A stretch of DNA of 64,000 bases from Rhodobacteraceae bacterium EhC02 (GCA_001650895.1 LXYH01000045.1:213902-277901); one strand, 5' to 3'; shown: positions 43,042 to 52,139, counted from the stretch's first letter. Program-made: numbers and translations. The notes: generated by a model from the sequence alone, not told the origin.

Positions 43042-43340
43042 TGCAGGGCCCGGCCTTCGCGGGACTCCGCGCCCTTGTGATCGCAGTTGCCATGGCTGGC
43101 GCGGGTACTGATGCGATCGCCGCAGGCGGGACGCCCAAGGACACGCCCGCACAGGCAGAGACGCCCTTCGGCGGCCAGGCGATACCGCTGGGCGCGCCAC
43201 GGCCCTCTGTGTCGGTCACGCCCCCGGCGGATCGCAACGCCTTTCCGGCGGACATCATGGCACGCATGCGGGCTGCGCTGGTCGATGGGGCAGGCAGCTT
43301 CAGGGTGCGGACCGTCGACAGGCAAACGCAGAATGACTGA
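43038..43340 (+). CDS. Small secreted protein downstream of motA
   Basis: 100 residues with a signal peptide (h-region about 9-22, cleavage near AIAAG), then a Pro/Thr/Ala-rich and probably flexible mature part. No family recognised. The ATG overlaps the motA stop by 4 bases and its 3' end overlaps the fliJ-like gene by 8 bases, so it is very likely translated with them; a periplasmic motor accessory is a reasonable guess. Confidence 0.6.
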   Translation: MMQGPAFAGLRALVIAVAMAGAGTDAIAAGGTPKDTPAQAETPFGGQAIPLGAPRPSVSVTPPADRNAFPADIMARMRAALVDGAGSFRVRTVDRQTQND

Positions 43341-43752
43341 CAGGCTTCGCACACTGTCGCTGCTTGAAAGGCTCAGACGGCACGAGATGGCCGCCGAGGC
43401 CCGCGAACTGGCAACATTGCGGGCACATGTCGCCGTGCTGGAAAGAACGCGATCCGATCTTCTGATGCGCCTCAAGACCGAGGCGCGGACCATCACGCTC
43501 GAGTCTGCCCCCTATGTCGGGTCCTATATCCGCGCGATCCGCAACGAGGTGTCGCAGATCGACAAGGCGCTGGAAAAGGTCGCCCCGCGGATCGAAGCGC
43601 TGGAACAAACGGTGCTTGATCAGTTTCGCGACATATCGACCATCCGGCTTGCGCTTGATCAGACGAAGCAACGCCTCCGCCAGGTTCGCGAGGCGCATGA
43701 GACCAAGGAAGCAGATGCGCTGACGCTGATGCGCTGGACCGTGCGGCCATAG
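43333..43752 (+). CDS. fliJ: FliJ-like coiled-coil protein
   Basis: 139 residues, basic, almost wholly helical with two heptad-rich segments (about 5-55 and 70-125) like the antiparallel coiled coil of FliJ, the central stalk of the FliI ATPase. Length fits. It is far from fliI (38 kb), and direct sequence similarity is weak, as is usual for FliJ. Starts at ATG 43333, overlapping the gene before; longer upstream starts would overlap it fully. Confidence 0.6.
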   Translation: MTDRLRTLSLLERLRRHEMAAEARELATLRAHVAVLERTRSDLLMRLKTEARTITLESAPYVGSYIRAIRNEVSQIDKALEKVAPRIEALEQTVLDQFRDISTIRLALDQTKQRLRQVREAHETKEADALTLMRWTVRP

Positions 43753-44016
43753 ATGCCCTGCCCCGGCGCAAAGCCGGACAAAGCAACTGGCAGCCTGTCG
43801 TGAAGCGCCCAAGCGCCGCGGCGCGCTGTCCACCCGGTTCGACCCCCAGATGAACCGGCGGCCTTGCCAAAGGGAGGATACTGCCCCCGGAAACGAGACC
43901 CTTGGGGCTGCCCCTCATGGCGGCGGACAGCTCTGACCGCGAACAGGCGAATATCGGCCATCAGCCGATTTGCGCAACAGAGCCCCGCCACGGCAATCGT
44001 CGCGGCGGTCATGTCG

Positions 44017-44871
44017 TCAGCCTCTGGTCACGGAAGCACCTGCATCCCGAGAAGGCTTTTGGGCGCTGTCCCTGGCGATCATGCCCTTCATGATGACGCC
44101 CATCACCTGCACGCGGCCCCAGCGCGGCAACATTGCCAGCGACCAGCCAAGGAACTTGGCAAGAAAACCCGGCCTGACGGTGGTCCGTTTCCCCAAAGCG
44201 GCGAGCGCGCCGCGCGCGACCATTTCGGGTGTGGCTGCCTGCCCCATCTGCATGCCGGCGCGGGCGGCAAATCCGGTACCCACCGGGCCGGGGGCGACCG
44301 ACAGGACACTCACGCCATGGGGGCGCATCTCGGCCGCGATGCCTTCGGCAAAGCTCTGCACGAAGCCCTTGGTGGCGGCATAGGTGGCCGACAGGGGCGC
44401 GCCGTTGAACCCCACGAGCGAGCCGAACAACACCAGCCCGCCACGTCCCTGCGCGGCCATGCGCTGCCCGAACCCGAAGGACAGTTCCACCACCGACCGA
44501 CAATTGAGATCGACCATGTTGACCTCGCTCAAGACATCCCGATCAAGGAATGCCCCGATCGACCCGAACCCGGCTGCGGCCACCACAAGCCCTAGCGGCG
44601 CGGTCTCGGTCTGGCGCATCAGCTCTGGTACTGCCAGGGGATCCGACAGATCCATGGCCAGCACGCGCACATCGACGCCGAAACGGGTGCCCAGATCCAG
44701 TGCAAGTTCCTGCAACACGGGGTCCCTTCGCGCAACGAGGACCAGGTCGAAGCCCTGCTCTGCCAATTGCAGGGCGAAGGCGCGGCCGATGCCGTCGCTG
44801 GCCCCGGTGATCAGGGCCGTCGGGCCGAAACGGCGCTTGAGGACATTGTCGTTACCTGTCGTTCCGGTCAT
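44017..44871 (-). CDS. SDR-family NAD(P)-dependent oxidoreductase
   Basis: 284 residues, classical short-chain dehydrogenase. N-terminal cofactor motif TGASDGIG, a later NAG-equivalent region, and the catalytic YAATK with a preceding Ser. The C-terminal ~70 residues (after about 210) contain a hydrophobic stretch (WSLAMLPRWGRVQVMGVIM), suggesting membrane association. Last gene of the efflux operon (30 bases after the pump), so it may modify or detoxify the pumped compound. Substrate unknown. Confidence 0.85.
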   Translation of the reverse strand: MTGTTGNDNVLKRRFGPTALITGASDGIGRAFALQLAEQGFDLVLVARRDPVLQELALDLGTRFGVDVRVLAMDLSDPLAVPELMRQTETAPLGLVVAAAGFGSIGAFLDRDVLSEVNMVDLNCRSVVELSFGFGQRMAAQGRGGLVLFGSLVGFNGAPLSATYAATKGFVQSFAEGIAAEMRPHGVSVLSVAPGPVGTGFAARAGMQMGQAATPEMVARGALAALGKRTTVRPGFLAKFLGWSLAMLPRWGRVQVMGVIMKGMIARDSAQKPSRDAGASVTRG

Positions 44872-44901
44872 GATGGATCGCCCTTTCCCGTGGCGTTGAT
44901 G

Positions 44902-47900
44902 TCATTCGCCCGCAAGGCGAAGCGGCGTTATTTCTGGTTGACCGGCGACCGGGTGACCTGCCCCCGGTTTTCGCCGTGAAACGGTCAAGGCGAACATCTG
45001 CGGGGTGAAGGCAAAGGCAAGCGTCACCGCAAGCGCCACGCCGCCTGCCACAGACATGGCGAAGGGCGGCCAGAACCCTCCACCGTCAAGGATCAGCGGA
45101 AGGAACCCGCCAAAGGTGGTGATCGTGGTCGAGGTGATGTGCCGGGCAGAGCCCGCCACCACATCGACCATCGCCGCGCGATCGCCCGCTGACGCGCGCG
45201 GATCTTCCTGCAGGCCAGACAGCACGATCAGGGCAGCGTTGATCGACACCCCGATCGAGCCGATCACCCCGATGATCGCATTGATCCCGAAGGGATAGTC
45301 GAACACCGCCAGCGCCAGCATCGACAGCCCCGCGGACAGCCCTGCAACCGTGAAGGCGATCAGTGTCAGGCGGAACGAGTTGAAGGTCATCACCACGACC
45401 GCGATCGACAGGGTGATGATCAGGCCAAGAGGCGCGATCAACGCCTGCACGGTCGAGTTGCGCGCGTCACTGTCGCCACCGGTTTCAAGTCGGATTCCGT
45501 CTGGCGGGGCGTAGCCGTCCGCCTCCAGCAGCGCCATGGCCTCGGCCAAGGCCACGGCGGGCAAGACGTCGGGCATCAGAAAGGCCTGCACGGTGTTCAC
45601 CCGCTCACCATTGCGCCGGGTGATCGTGCTTTCGGACGGCTCCAGCTGCAGGGTGCCCAAACTTGACAGCGGCACGGCAGGAAACTGGCCCGCACCTGCG
45701 ACATGCGCCGAACCCGGCGGCAGGATCGGCATGTCACCGATGGCCACCGGATCACCGCGCAGCCCGGCGCCCAGTCTCACGCGCACAGGCAACTCCTCGG
45801 TCCCCTCCAGCAGCGAGCCGCCCGTGACGCCTTCCAGCCCCGCCTCCATCTGCCGGGCGACCTGGCCCAGATCAAGGCCCAGCAGGCGCGCGCGGGCCTC
45901 GTCCACTTCCAGCGTCAGCTTGGGCGAGCCACCAGAAATGCCGGTGCGTACCATGGCCACGGTCGACACCTCGGCCAACAGCAGCCGCAGGTCGTCGCCC
46001 GCCCGGCGCAGCGCGTCGATATCCTGACCCACAAGGCGCAATTCCACCGGCGCATTGATCGGCGGGCCTTGGGTCAGGCTGCGGATGACAAGGCGCGCCT
46101 GCAGATAGGCGGGCGGCAGCGTGATCTGAAGATCGCTCAGAAGCCGTTCGGTCGCGACAGGCGATGCGGTGCGGATCAGCGCCTGCGCAAAGGCGGGTGC
46201 CTGATCGCGGCCGCCGACCATGTTGTAGTAGAAGGCGGGTGCCGACCGACCCATGACCCATGCGACGTCCATGATATCCGACTCGGCCGCAAGTCGCGCG
46301 TCAATCTCGCGGACAACGCGCATCGTCTCGGCAATGCCGGTGCCGGGTGGCAGATCCACTTCGATGTGGAACTGGTCACGATCGACCCCTGGAAAGAACT
46401 GTGGTGTCAGTGTCGGCAGCGACAGGAAACCGATCACCGGCAGAACCAGCGACAGTGCCACAGTGCGAAGCGGATTGGCCATCGACAGGGTCAACAGCGC
46501 GCGAAAGCCGCGCATCAGCAGGCCATCGCGCGCGGGCTGGCCATCGCCCATGCGCAGCCAACGCCCGGCGATGGCGGGGGTGATCGTGATGGCCACGACA
46601 AAGGACCAGGCCAGCATGACGATCACCGAGATGGCGATGGAGCCGACGAAATCACCAGCCGGACCCGGCAACAGCAGAAGCGGCAAGAAGGACAGGATCG
46701 TGGTGATGGTCGAGGCAGCCAGCGGCATCGTCAGCCGGCGCACCGCCCCCGCGACCGCCTCCAGCCGGGTCAGACCCACGCTCAGACGCTTGCCCACCTC
46801 GTCCGTCATCACGATGGCCGCATCGACCAGCAGGCCCAGCGCCACGATAAGGCCGGTGACACTCATCTGATGGATCGGTACGGCCAGCGCATTGAGCGTG
46901 GCAACCGAGGCCAGCGATACGACAGGCAAAACCATCGCCACGATCAGCGCCGATCGCCAGCCCAGCGTGACGAACAGGACCGCCACGACCAGGACAACGC
47001 CGACAAGCATGTTCATTCCGACTTCGGCCAGACGCTCCAGCGTATAGCGGCTCTGGTCAAAGACGGTTTCGATCGACAGGCCCCAGGGCAGTGCCTCGGC
47101 TTGTGCATCGACGGCGGTACGGATGTCGTCCGTCCATCGATCAACCTGCAAGCCCTCGCTCAGTTTGGCGGAGACAAGGATCGCGGGCTGGCCCTGAAAC
47201 AGCGCGGCCTCGGCCAGCGGCAGGCGCGGGCCGCGGGTGATCCGGGCGACATCGCCCAGAAGCGTCACACGGCCCGCTGCATCCTCGCGCAGGACCACCG
47301 CGCGCAGACGGTCAAGCGACGTGATCTCGCCGGTGATGCCCAGCACCAGATCGGTCTCGTCGCCGCGCAACCGGCCCGCCTGCACCTTGGCATCAGCCGC
47401 ACGGATCGCGGCGGACACTGCATCCGCGGTCAGGCCAAGGGCGGCGGCCCGATCAGGGCTCAGTGTGACCAGAACTTCTTCTTCAGGCACCCCATGGAGG
47501 TCGACAAGGCTGGTGCCCGGCACGCGGCGCAGCCGGTCGGCCAGCGCCTCGGCCTCACGGGCGGCACGCGTCAGGCTGAAGCCTTCGAGCATGGTCAGGG
47601 CGAAGATGGCAGCATAGCCGCCCGCACCGTCGCTGTCGAAATCAGGCTCCAGCACACCCGCCGGGAACTCGCGCTGCGCATCCGTCACCGCATCGCGGAC
47701 CTGCGCCCAAAGCTGCTCGATGGTTTCAGGCGGGACGGTTTCGATCAATTCGACCGAAATGACCGAGATGCCGGTGGAAGAGGTCGAGGACACTTCGGCG
47801 ATCTCGGGGATCGTGCGCAGTTCGGTCTCGATCTTGGCGGTCACCAGCGCCTCGACCCTTGCCGGGTCCGCGCCGGGAAAGACGGTGGTGATCGTGGCGA

Positions 47901-48033
47901 AGATATTGGTGATGGTCGGGTCTTCCTGCCGCCCGATGGACACCAGTGCCGACATGCCCGCCGACAGGATCACAAGAAGCGCCAGCATCACAAGACGCGG
48001 CTGGCGAAAGAAGACCGTGTCCATGGCGCTCAC
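44902..48033 (-). CDS. RND-family efflux pump, inner-membrane permease
   Basis: Proton-driven exporter of the AcrB/HAE1 or heavy-metal-like RND type. 1043 residues with the two-fold layout: helix 1 (about 15-35), porter domain, helices 2-6 (from about 335, with ALGLLVDAAIVMTDEVGK in helix 4 supplying an Asp), a second porter half and helices 8-12. It overlaps the adaptor gene by 4 bases. No outer-membrane factor gene is adjacent, so it must use one encoded elsewhere. Substrate not predictable; TetR control suggests a hydrophobic organic compound. Confidence 0.93.
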   Translation of the reverse strand: MSAMDTVFFRQPRLVMLALLVILSAGMSALVSIGRQEDPTITNIFATITTVFPGADPARVEALVTAKIETELRTIPEIAEVSSTSSTGISVISVELIETVPPETIEQLWAQVRDAVTDAQREFPAGVLEPDFDSDGAGGYAAIFALTMLEGFSLTRAAREAEALADRLRRVPGTSLVDLHGVPEEEVLVTLSPDRAAALGLTADAVSAAIRAADAKVQAGRLRGDETDLVLGITGEITSLDRLRAVVLREDAAGRVTLLGDVARITRGPRLPLAEAALFQGQPAILVSAKLSEGLQVDRWTDDIRTAVDAQAEALPWGLSIETVFDQSRYTLERLAEVGMNMLVGVVLVVAVLFVTLGWRSALIVAMVLPVVSLASVATLNALAVPIHQMSVTGLIVALGLLVDAAIVMTDEVGKRLSVGLTRLEAVAGAVRRLTMPLAASTITTILSFLPLLLLPGPAGDFVGSIAISVIVMLAWSFVVAITITPAIAGRWLRMGDGQPARDGLLMRGFRALLTLSMANPLRTVALSLVLPVIGFLSLPTLTPQFFPGVDRDQFHIEVDLPPGTGIAETMRVVREIDARLAAESDIMDVAWVMGRSAPAFYYNMVGGRDQAPAFAQALIRTASPVATERLLSDLQITLPPAYLQARLVIRSLTQGPPINAPVELRLVGQDIDALRRAGDDLRLLLAEVSTVAMVRTGISGGSPKLTLEVDEARARLLGLDLGQVARQMEAGLEGVTGGSLLEGTEELPVRVRLGAGLRGDPVAIGDMPILPPGSAHVAGAGQFPAVPLSSLGTLQLEPSESTITRRNGERVNTVQAFLMPDVLPAVALAEAMALLEADGYAPPDGIRLETGGDSDARNSTVQALIAPLGLIITLSIAVVVMTFNSFRLTLIAFTVAGLSAGLSMLALAVFDYPFGINAIIGVIGSIGVSINAALIVLSGLQEDPRASAGDRAAMVDVVAGSARHITSTTITTFGGFLPLILDGGGFWPPFAMSVAGGVALAVTLAFAFTPQMFALTVSRRKPGAGHPVAGQPEITPLRLAGE

Positions 48034-49190
48034 TCCCCGGTATCGGCGGCGAATTGGGCCAGCACAAGCTGACCGGGGGCAACGCGGTCGGGGGCCTCTG
48101 CCACGATCCGCGCGCCGGGGGGCAACGCACCGCGCAAGAAGACGCGCGCGCCGTCGCTGTGGATCACCTCGACAGCCGCAGGCAGCGTGCGGTCACCCTG
48201 GGCTGTCGTCTCGACAGCCATGACCGACCATGCGCCCCGCACGCCTTCCCGCAAAGCGGACAGCGGCGCCCAGAATCCCGGATCATCGATACGCTGCGTC
48301 AGCATCAGCGCCACCGTGTCGCCCAGCACAAGGGTCGCATCGTCTGGCAAGGTCAGCACGACGGACCGGCTGCGGGTGTTCGGGTCAAGATCCGGCCGGA
48401 TCTGGCGGATGGAAGCGGCAAGGACGCCGCCACTGCTTTCGACGTCAACGGTGCTGCCCACGGACAGCCCAACGGCCAATTCGGGCGGCAATCCCACCCG
48501 TGCCCGGGCGGGTGCGGTATCAAACAGGACCATCACCGTCTGGCCCGCCGCTGCCGTCTGCCCCGGATCGGCCATCCGCGCGCCGATGCGGGCGGCAAAG
48601 GGGGCCGTCAGGATCGATTTCTCCAGCCGCACATCCACCCCGGCGATACGGGCGCGTACCGCCGCCATGCCAGCCTCGGCGCGGGTCAGCGCCAGGCGCG
48701 CATCGTCCTGTGCGGCGACAGAACGAAAGCCCCGTGCAGTCAGCGCGTCGTTGCGCGCCAGTGTCAGCCGCGCAAGTTCGGCATCAGCGGCCAGTGCGGC
48801 CAGCTCTGCCTCCAGCGCTGCGCGTTCGGGGATCAGGGCACTGGTGTCAAGCCGGGCCAACACGGCACCCTCGGAGACCACATCGCCCTCATCGACCAGA
48901 ACCTGCATGATGCGGCCGCCAAGCTCGAAACCCAGATCGGTTCGCGCCGCAGCCTCGACCTGACCCGTGAAACGGCGGGTCACGGTATAGCCTTGGGCCA
49001 ATTCGACAGCCATCACGCCGACTGTCGTGCGCGGGGCCATTTCGGTCCGAACCGCCACCCCTTCGGCAGAGACAAGAGAAAACCCGGCAACGACCGCAGC
49101 CGCCGCTCCACCGCAAACCAGAAGAGTTGCCGTCAAGGTGAGGCCTTGACGCAGCAGTCTTCGGAAGCCTGATGTCACTTGGTCGGTCAT
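48030..49190 (-). CDS. RND efflux periplasmic adaptor subunit
   Basis: Membrane-fusion protein linking the pump to an outer-membrane channel. 386 residues: N-terminal membrane anchor/signal (about 18-40), barrel-lipoyl segments (GRIMQVLVDEGDVVSEGAVLARLD), a short alpha-hairpin (about 110-165) and beta-barrel/membrane-proximal domains. First gene of the adaptor-pump-SDR operon; its promoter region carries two TetR-type operators. Confidence 0.93.
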   Translation of the reverse strand: MTDQVTSGFRRLLRQGLTLTATLLVCGGAAAAVVAGFSLVSAEGVAVRTEMAPRTTVGVMAVELAQGYTVTRRFTGQVEAAARTDLGFELGGRIMQVLVDEGDVVSEGAVLARLDTSALIPERAALEAELAALAADAELARLTLARNDALTARGFRSVAAQDDARLALTRAEAGMAAVRARIAGVDVRLEKSILTAPFAARIGARMADPGQTAAAGQTVMVLFDTAPARARVGLPPELAVGLSVGSTVDVESSGGVLAASIRQIRPDLDPNTRSRSVVLTLPDDATLVLGDTVALMLTQRIDDPGFWAPLSALREGVRGAWSVMAVETTAQGDRTLPAAVEVIHSDGARVFLRGALPPGARIVAEAPDRVAPGQLVLAQFAADTGE

Positions 49191-49207
49191 GAGGGGTACA
49201 CTCCACT

Positions 49208-49252
49208 AAAGTTAGATGCTCTTACATAAGTTAGAATCACTTAGTTTGACAA
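49208..49252 (-). promoter_or_regulatory. Promoter and tandem operators of the efflux operon
   Basis: On the minus strand, TTGTCA (plus 49247-49252) and TATGTA (plus 49223-49228), 18 bases apart, make a good sigma-70 promoter. Two overlapping copies of a 21-base element, half-sites TAAGTTAG/CTAACTTA with a 5-base spacer, lie at 49208-49228 (13 of 16 half-site bases) and 49227-49247 (13 of 16), covering the -10 and the spacer. A bound repressor would block RNA polymerase. Confidence 0.75.
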
Positions 49253-49361
49253 GAGGCCTTCGCGCGGTGTCCTGATCCGCCGCACCAACCAGCAGGTCTC
49301 ACCCGCCCGGCAGCATTCGCATCCGCTGGCCGAACACCCTGGCGACAGACTGCGGGAACCC

Positions 49362-49703
49362 TCACACGACACGCCCGCGTTCAAGCCAGATCGCATGAAC
49401 CTCGGACCAGTCAGGAGCCTGCTGCGCCAGGTAGCCCACGACTTTTCCCGTCGCGATGCTGGGAAAAAGGCGCATGGCTTCAAGATGCGGACCGGCGGTC
49501 AGATAGGCCCGCATCGCGTCTTGATCGGTCCAGACCGAAAGCGTGTGATGAACGCCGTTGATCGTGCGCGCATCCGCCGAAATGTTGCCGGGCGCTTTGC
49601 GCGCCTGCACCATGGACCTTATCGCATGCGACCAGAATGAAGGGATGTGCCAGACCCGCCGCACTTGCAGGCCGGTGATGGAAACGTAGACATCTTGTGG
49701 CAT
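49362..49703 (-). CDS. ABM-like (dimeric alpha/beta barrel) protein
   Basis: 113 residues from MPQDVYVSITGLQVRR. Predicted ferredoxin-like fold with a conserved-looking GGVHHTLSVW-type strand (NGVHHTLSVWTD) as in antibiotic-biosynthesis-monooxygenase-like and related small proteins. No clear catalytic residue set. Divergent from tetR; the pump promoter lies just downstream of its 3' end, so it is not in the pump operon but is probably controlled from the same tetR region. A 14-codon upstream extension is possible. Confidence 0.6.
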   Translation of the reverse strand: MPQDVYVSITGLQVRRVWHIPSFWSHAIRSMVQARKAPGNISADARTINGVHHTLSVWTDQDAMRAYLTAGPHLEAMRLFPSIATGKVVGYLAQQAPDWSEVHAIWLERGRVV

Positions 49704-49829
49704 CGGTGCCTCTTTCACGGACAAGCGGTCTGGTCCGCTCGCCACGCAGGCAAGCGCTGTTGTTCGGCAGGGTGATTTCGTTCAGTCTGGCGCAGCGGTT
49801 GATCGGACACGGCCATGCCGCCCGTGCGC

Positions 49830-49891
49830 TTGTACAGATATGTGATAGGTGCTAACTTACGTCAAGAAGAAAGTATCTACCACTTACTTTC
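49830..49891 (+). promoter_or_regulatory. Promoter and tandem operators of tetR
   Basis: TTGTAC (49830-49835) and TAACTT (49853-49858) are 17 bases apart. One operator copy at 49839-49859 has a perfect right half CTAACTTA and a weak left half. A second inverted repeat, GAAAGTA-N9-TACTTTC (49869-49891), lies 31 bases downstream centre to centre and partly matches the same element. Suggests autoregulation; the neighbouring minus-strand gene may share it. Confidence 0.65.
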
Positions 49892-49909
49892 TAGGAAGAG
49901 CCAAACGAA

Positions 49910-50554
49910 ATGCCCAAGAAAACCGACACCGTCGTTGCGCCGCCCAAAGTTGTCCCCAAAGCCGCGTATCACCACGGTGACCTTCGGGCGCAACTCATAT
50001 CGGCGGTCCGCGAACTGGTTGAGACGCACGGACCAGATGGGTTTTCCGTGGCCGAAGCTGCCCGGCGCGCCGGCGTCAGCTCGGCTGCGCCATACAAGCA
50101 TTTCAAGGACCGCCCCGAGATTCTGCGCGGCGTGGTCAGCGAAGCCATGGACAGGATCCGTGCAGCCATGGAAACCGGCGCGGCAAAGCACGCTTGCGGT
50201 TCGCTTGAGGCGGTGTCGGCCGTGGGACAGGCCTATGTCGATTTCGCAAAGGCCGAACCCGGCGTTTTCCGGCTTGTGTTCAGCCTGACCGAAGGACACG
50301 AAAACGCGCCAGAGCTTCTGGCCAAGGGCGAGAAATGCTTTGGCGTTGTTGTGCAGACCGTTGCCGCCTGCCTCGACCTGCCGCCCGACGCCGCTGATGT
50401 ACAACGCCGTGCCTACATGTTGTGGTGCTTTGTCCACGGACATTCGTTCCTGACCATCGACATGAAGCATACCGTTGCCAGCACCGAGATCGACGACTGG
50501 GATTACTTGATGTCCGTCAGCCGCGCGATCCTTGCCGCTCCGGCGCAAGCATGA
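49910..50554 (+). CDS. TetR/AcrR-family transcriptional regulator
   Basis: 214 residues. N-terminal HTH (about 21-66) with FSVAEAARRAGVSSAAPYKHFKDR, then an all-helical ligand-binding domain of the WHG type (EAVSAVGQAYVDFAKAEPGVFRLVFS...MLWCFVHGHSFLTID). AGGAAGAG lies 9 bases before the ATG. Expected to repress the RND efflux operon, itself and the small secreted protein gene, given the shared inverted repeats. Confidence 0.93.
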   Translation: MPKKTDTVVAPPKVVPKAAYHHGDLRAQLISAVRELVETHGPDGFSVAEAARRAGVSSAAPYKHFKDRPEILRGVVSEAMDRIRAAMETGAAKHACGSLEAVSAVGQAYVDFAKAEPGVFRLVFSLTEGHENAPELLAKGEKCFGVVVQTVAACLDLPPDAADVQRRAYMLWCFVHGHSFLTIDMKHTVASTEIDDWDYLMSVSRAILAAPAQA

Positions 50555-50654
50555 CGCCCGGCCATAGGCCATTGCCCGGATCGGCGCCCCGTCGACGCGA
50601 CCCTTGGGTTTCCAGGTGTGGCATGCGCTGCGTCTCGAAGCTGTGAATGGCTTG

Positions 50655-51482
50655 ATGCGGGATCAGGTCATCCATACCCGCGTCCAGTGGTCTTTCTCAG
50701 ATTGGGTCTTCGCCGGAATATCGGCGGCGATGATCATTGCCTTCGTGGTCACGGTCGCCATCTGGGCAGTGGACCCCAGATTGATCGACGGCATGTCCGT
50801 CTGGGCGAAACCCCTGAAGTTCGAGCTTGCCCTGGCCGTCCATGCGGCAACACTTGCCATCGTGGCATCCCTGCTTGGCCCAAAGGTCCGGGCAGGTGTC
50901 GCCATGCAGTGGATTGCCCGCGCGTTCCTGTTGGCTTGCACAATCGAGATGGGCTGGATCATTTTCCAGGCCGCGCAGGGCCAACATTCACATTTCAACG
51001 AAAGCACGGCCTTTCACCGCGCGATGTTTTCCGTGATGGCCTTTGCCGCAGTCATCATTACCGGGGCTGCCGCAGCAGTTGCATGGGTCGCGTGGCGCGA
51101 TCCGGATTTCGCTGCGGGAAAGACACTCAAGACAGCCATCCTTCTGGGCCTCATCGGCGGCACGATCTTGACCCTCGTGACGGCCTTTACGATTGGCGCC
51201 AAGGGAAGCCCCTATGTGGGTGAGGTGCCTCTTCCGACATCTCGCATGATGTTCACCGGCTGGTCACTCATCGCGGGGGATTTGCGCGTTTCCCATTTCC
51301 TGGCGACACATATGATGCAGGCTGTTCCGCTGGCGGCGGTTATGGCCGTCAGTGCGCGCATCGGGCCTCGTGACCGGGATGTCGTACTTGGATTTGCGGC
51401 CTTCTGGACAATCTGGACGCTGATCGAGTTCAGCCTTGCCCTGTCCGGCAAGCCTGCGATTTTTCTGCTGCTTCATTCTTGA
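50655..51482 (+). CDS. Polytopic membrane protein of unknown function
   Basis: 275 residues from MRDQVIHTRVQWS (a TTG 17 codons upstream is open). About seven membrane helices. Motifs that recur in an uncharacterised membrane family are visible: SVWAKPLKFELALAVHAATLA near 55-75 and QAAQGQHSHFNEST near 107-121, with potential His and Glu metal or haem ligands. It follows tetR by 100 bases on the same strand and may be co-transcribed. Transport or enzyme role unknown. Confidence 0.7.
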   Translation: MRDQVIHTRVQWSFSDWVFAGISAAMIIAFVVTVAIWAVDPRLIDGMSVWAKPLKFELALAVHAATLAIVASLLGPKVRAGVAMQWIARAFLLACTIEMGWIIFQAAQGQHSHFNESTAFHRAMFSVMAFAAVIITGAAAAVAWVAWRDPDFAAGKTLKTAILLGLIGGTILTLVTAFTIGAKGSPYVGEVPLPTSRMMFTGWSLIAGDLRVSHFLATHMMQAVPLAAVMAVSARIGPRDRDVVLGFAAFWTIWTLIEFSLALSGKPAIFLLLHS

Positions 51483-51723
51483 ACCTCTAGCAACAAATCC
51501 AGCTTCTGACGGAATGCGCCACCGCACACGGCTTTGACATGTCCCAAGGGCGGCTGGTTGCCCGATCGCAGAACCGTCGGAAGCCGTCCCAAATCAATTT
51601 AAAGTCAAGGTGTTAATCTCGCAACGGCGATTGATCTGTCGCGGTGCGGTGCGGCGTGGTTTCGCGAGGACCGCAAATGCCGACATGCAGATCTGCCATC
51701 CCCCAAGAGGAAGCTTGCATCGC

Positions 51724-51774
51724 AAAGTAAGCGATGCTAACTCTTGGGAAGGGTAAGTTAGTGATTCTAACTTA
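51724..51774 (+). promoter_or_regulatory. Tandem TetR-type operators upstream of small secreted protein
   Basis: The best copy of the element is a perfect 8-bp inverted repeat TAAGTTAG-N5-CTAACTTA at 51754-51774; a second copy (12 of 16 half-site bases) lies at 51724-51744, 30 bases upstream centre to centre. TTGGGA (51744-51749) and TAACTT (51768-51773) could be the promoter. The rest of the 351-base gap (51483-51833) shows no other element. Confidence 0.75.
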
Positions 51775-51833
51775 ATAAGGCAAACCCTTGAAAAACATCG
51801 AAACGATCAACGCCAAACCCCAGGAGCTACAAA

Positions 51834-52139
51834 ATGAAACGCGTAATCATGACAGCAGTTACCGCCGCAATGTTCGGCTCCATTGCCATTGCCGATGGGT
51901 CGGCCCCAGACAAGGCAATCGGAACCCGTTCTGAACCTGCCTTCGTCCACGTGGATGAGCGTGACCGTGGCATCAATGGCCTTGGAACCATTGCCGCCAC
52001 AGCCGGCTTGCCGCTGCTGGTTCAGGCTGACCGGATCCTGACACCGGACGCGCAGGCAATTGCCATCAATGGGAAAGTGACAGTCTACGTCTTTGGCAGG
52101 CACTTCGGTCAAAGCGATCACACCTTCCCCCAACGGTAA
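51834..52139 (+). CDS. Small secreted protein, TetR-site controlled
   Basis: 101 residues with a signal peptide (h-region about 6-19, cleavage near AIADG) and an 80-residue mature part containing no cysteine and one Tyr-rich beta region (AIAINGKVTVYVFGR). No family recognised. Strong AGGAG ribosome-binding site, a pair of operators upstream and a textbook terminator downstream show it is a real single-gene transcription unit. Probably an envelope stress or binding protein made when the efflux pump is induced. Confidence 0.8.
   Translation: MKRVIMTAVTAAMFGSIAIADGSAPDKAIGTRSEPAFVHVDERDRGINGLGTIAATAGLPLLVQADRILTPDAQAIAINGKVTVYVFGRHFGQSDHTFPQR

Noticed and set aside
43659..44012. 117-codon frame on the minus strand between the fliJ-like and SDR genes
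   Set aside because: Composition is low-complexity Arg/Ser/Gly, half of it overlaps the fliJ-like gene and no family resemblance is seen; probably non-coding.
45703..48072. 789-codon open frame on the plus strand opposite the RND pump
   Set aside because: Arg/Gln/His-rich shadow of the pump gene, with no recognisable fold and no ribosome-binding site.
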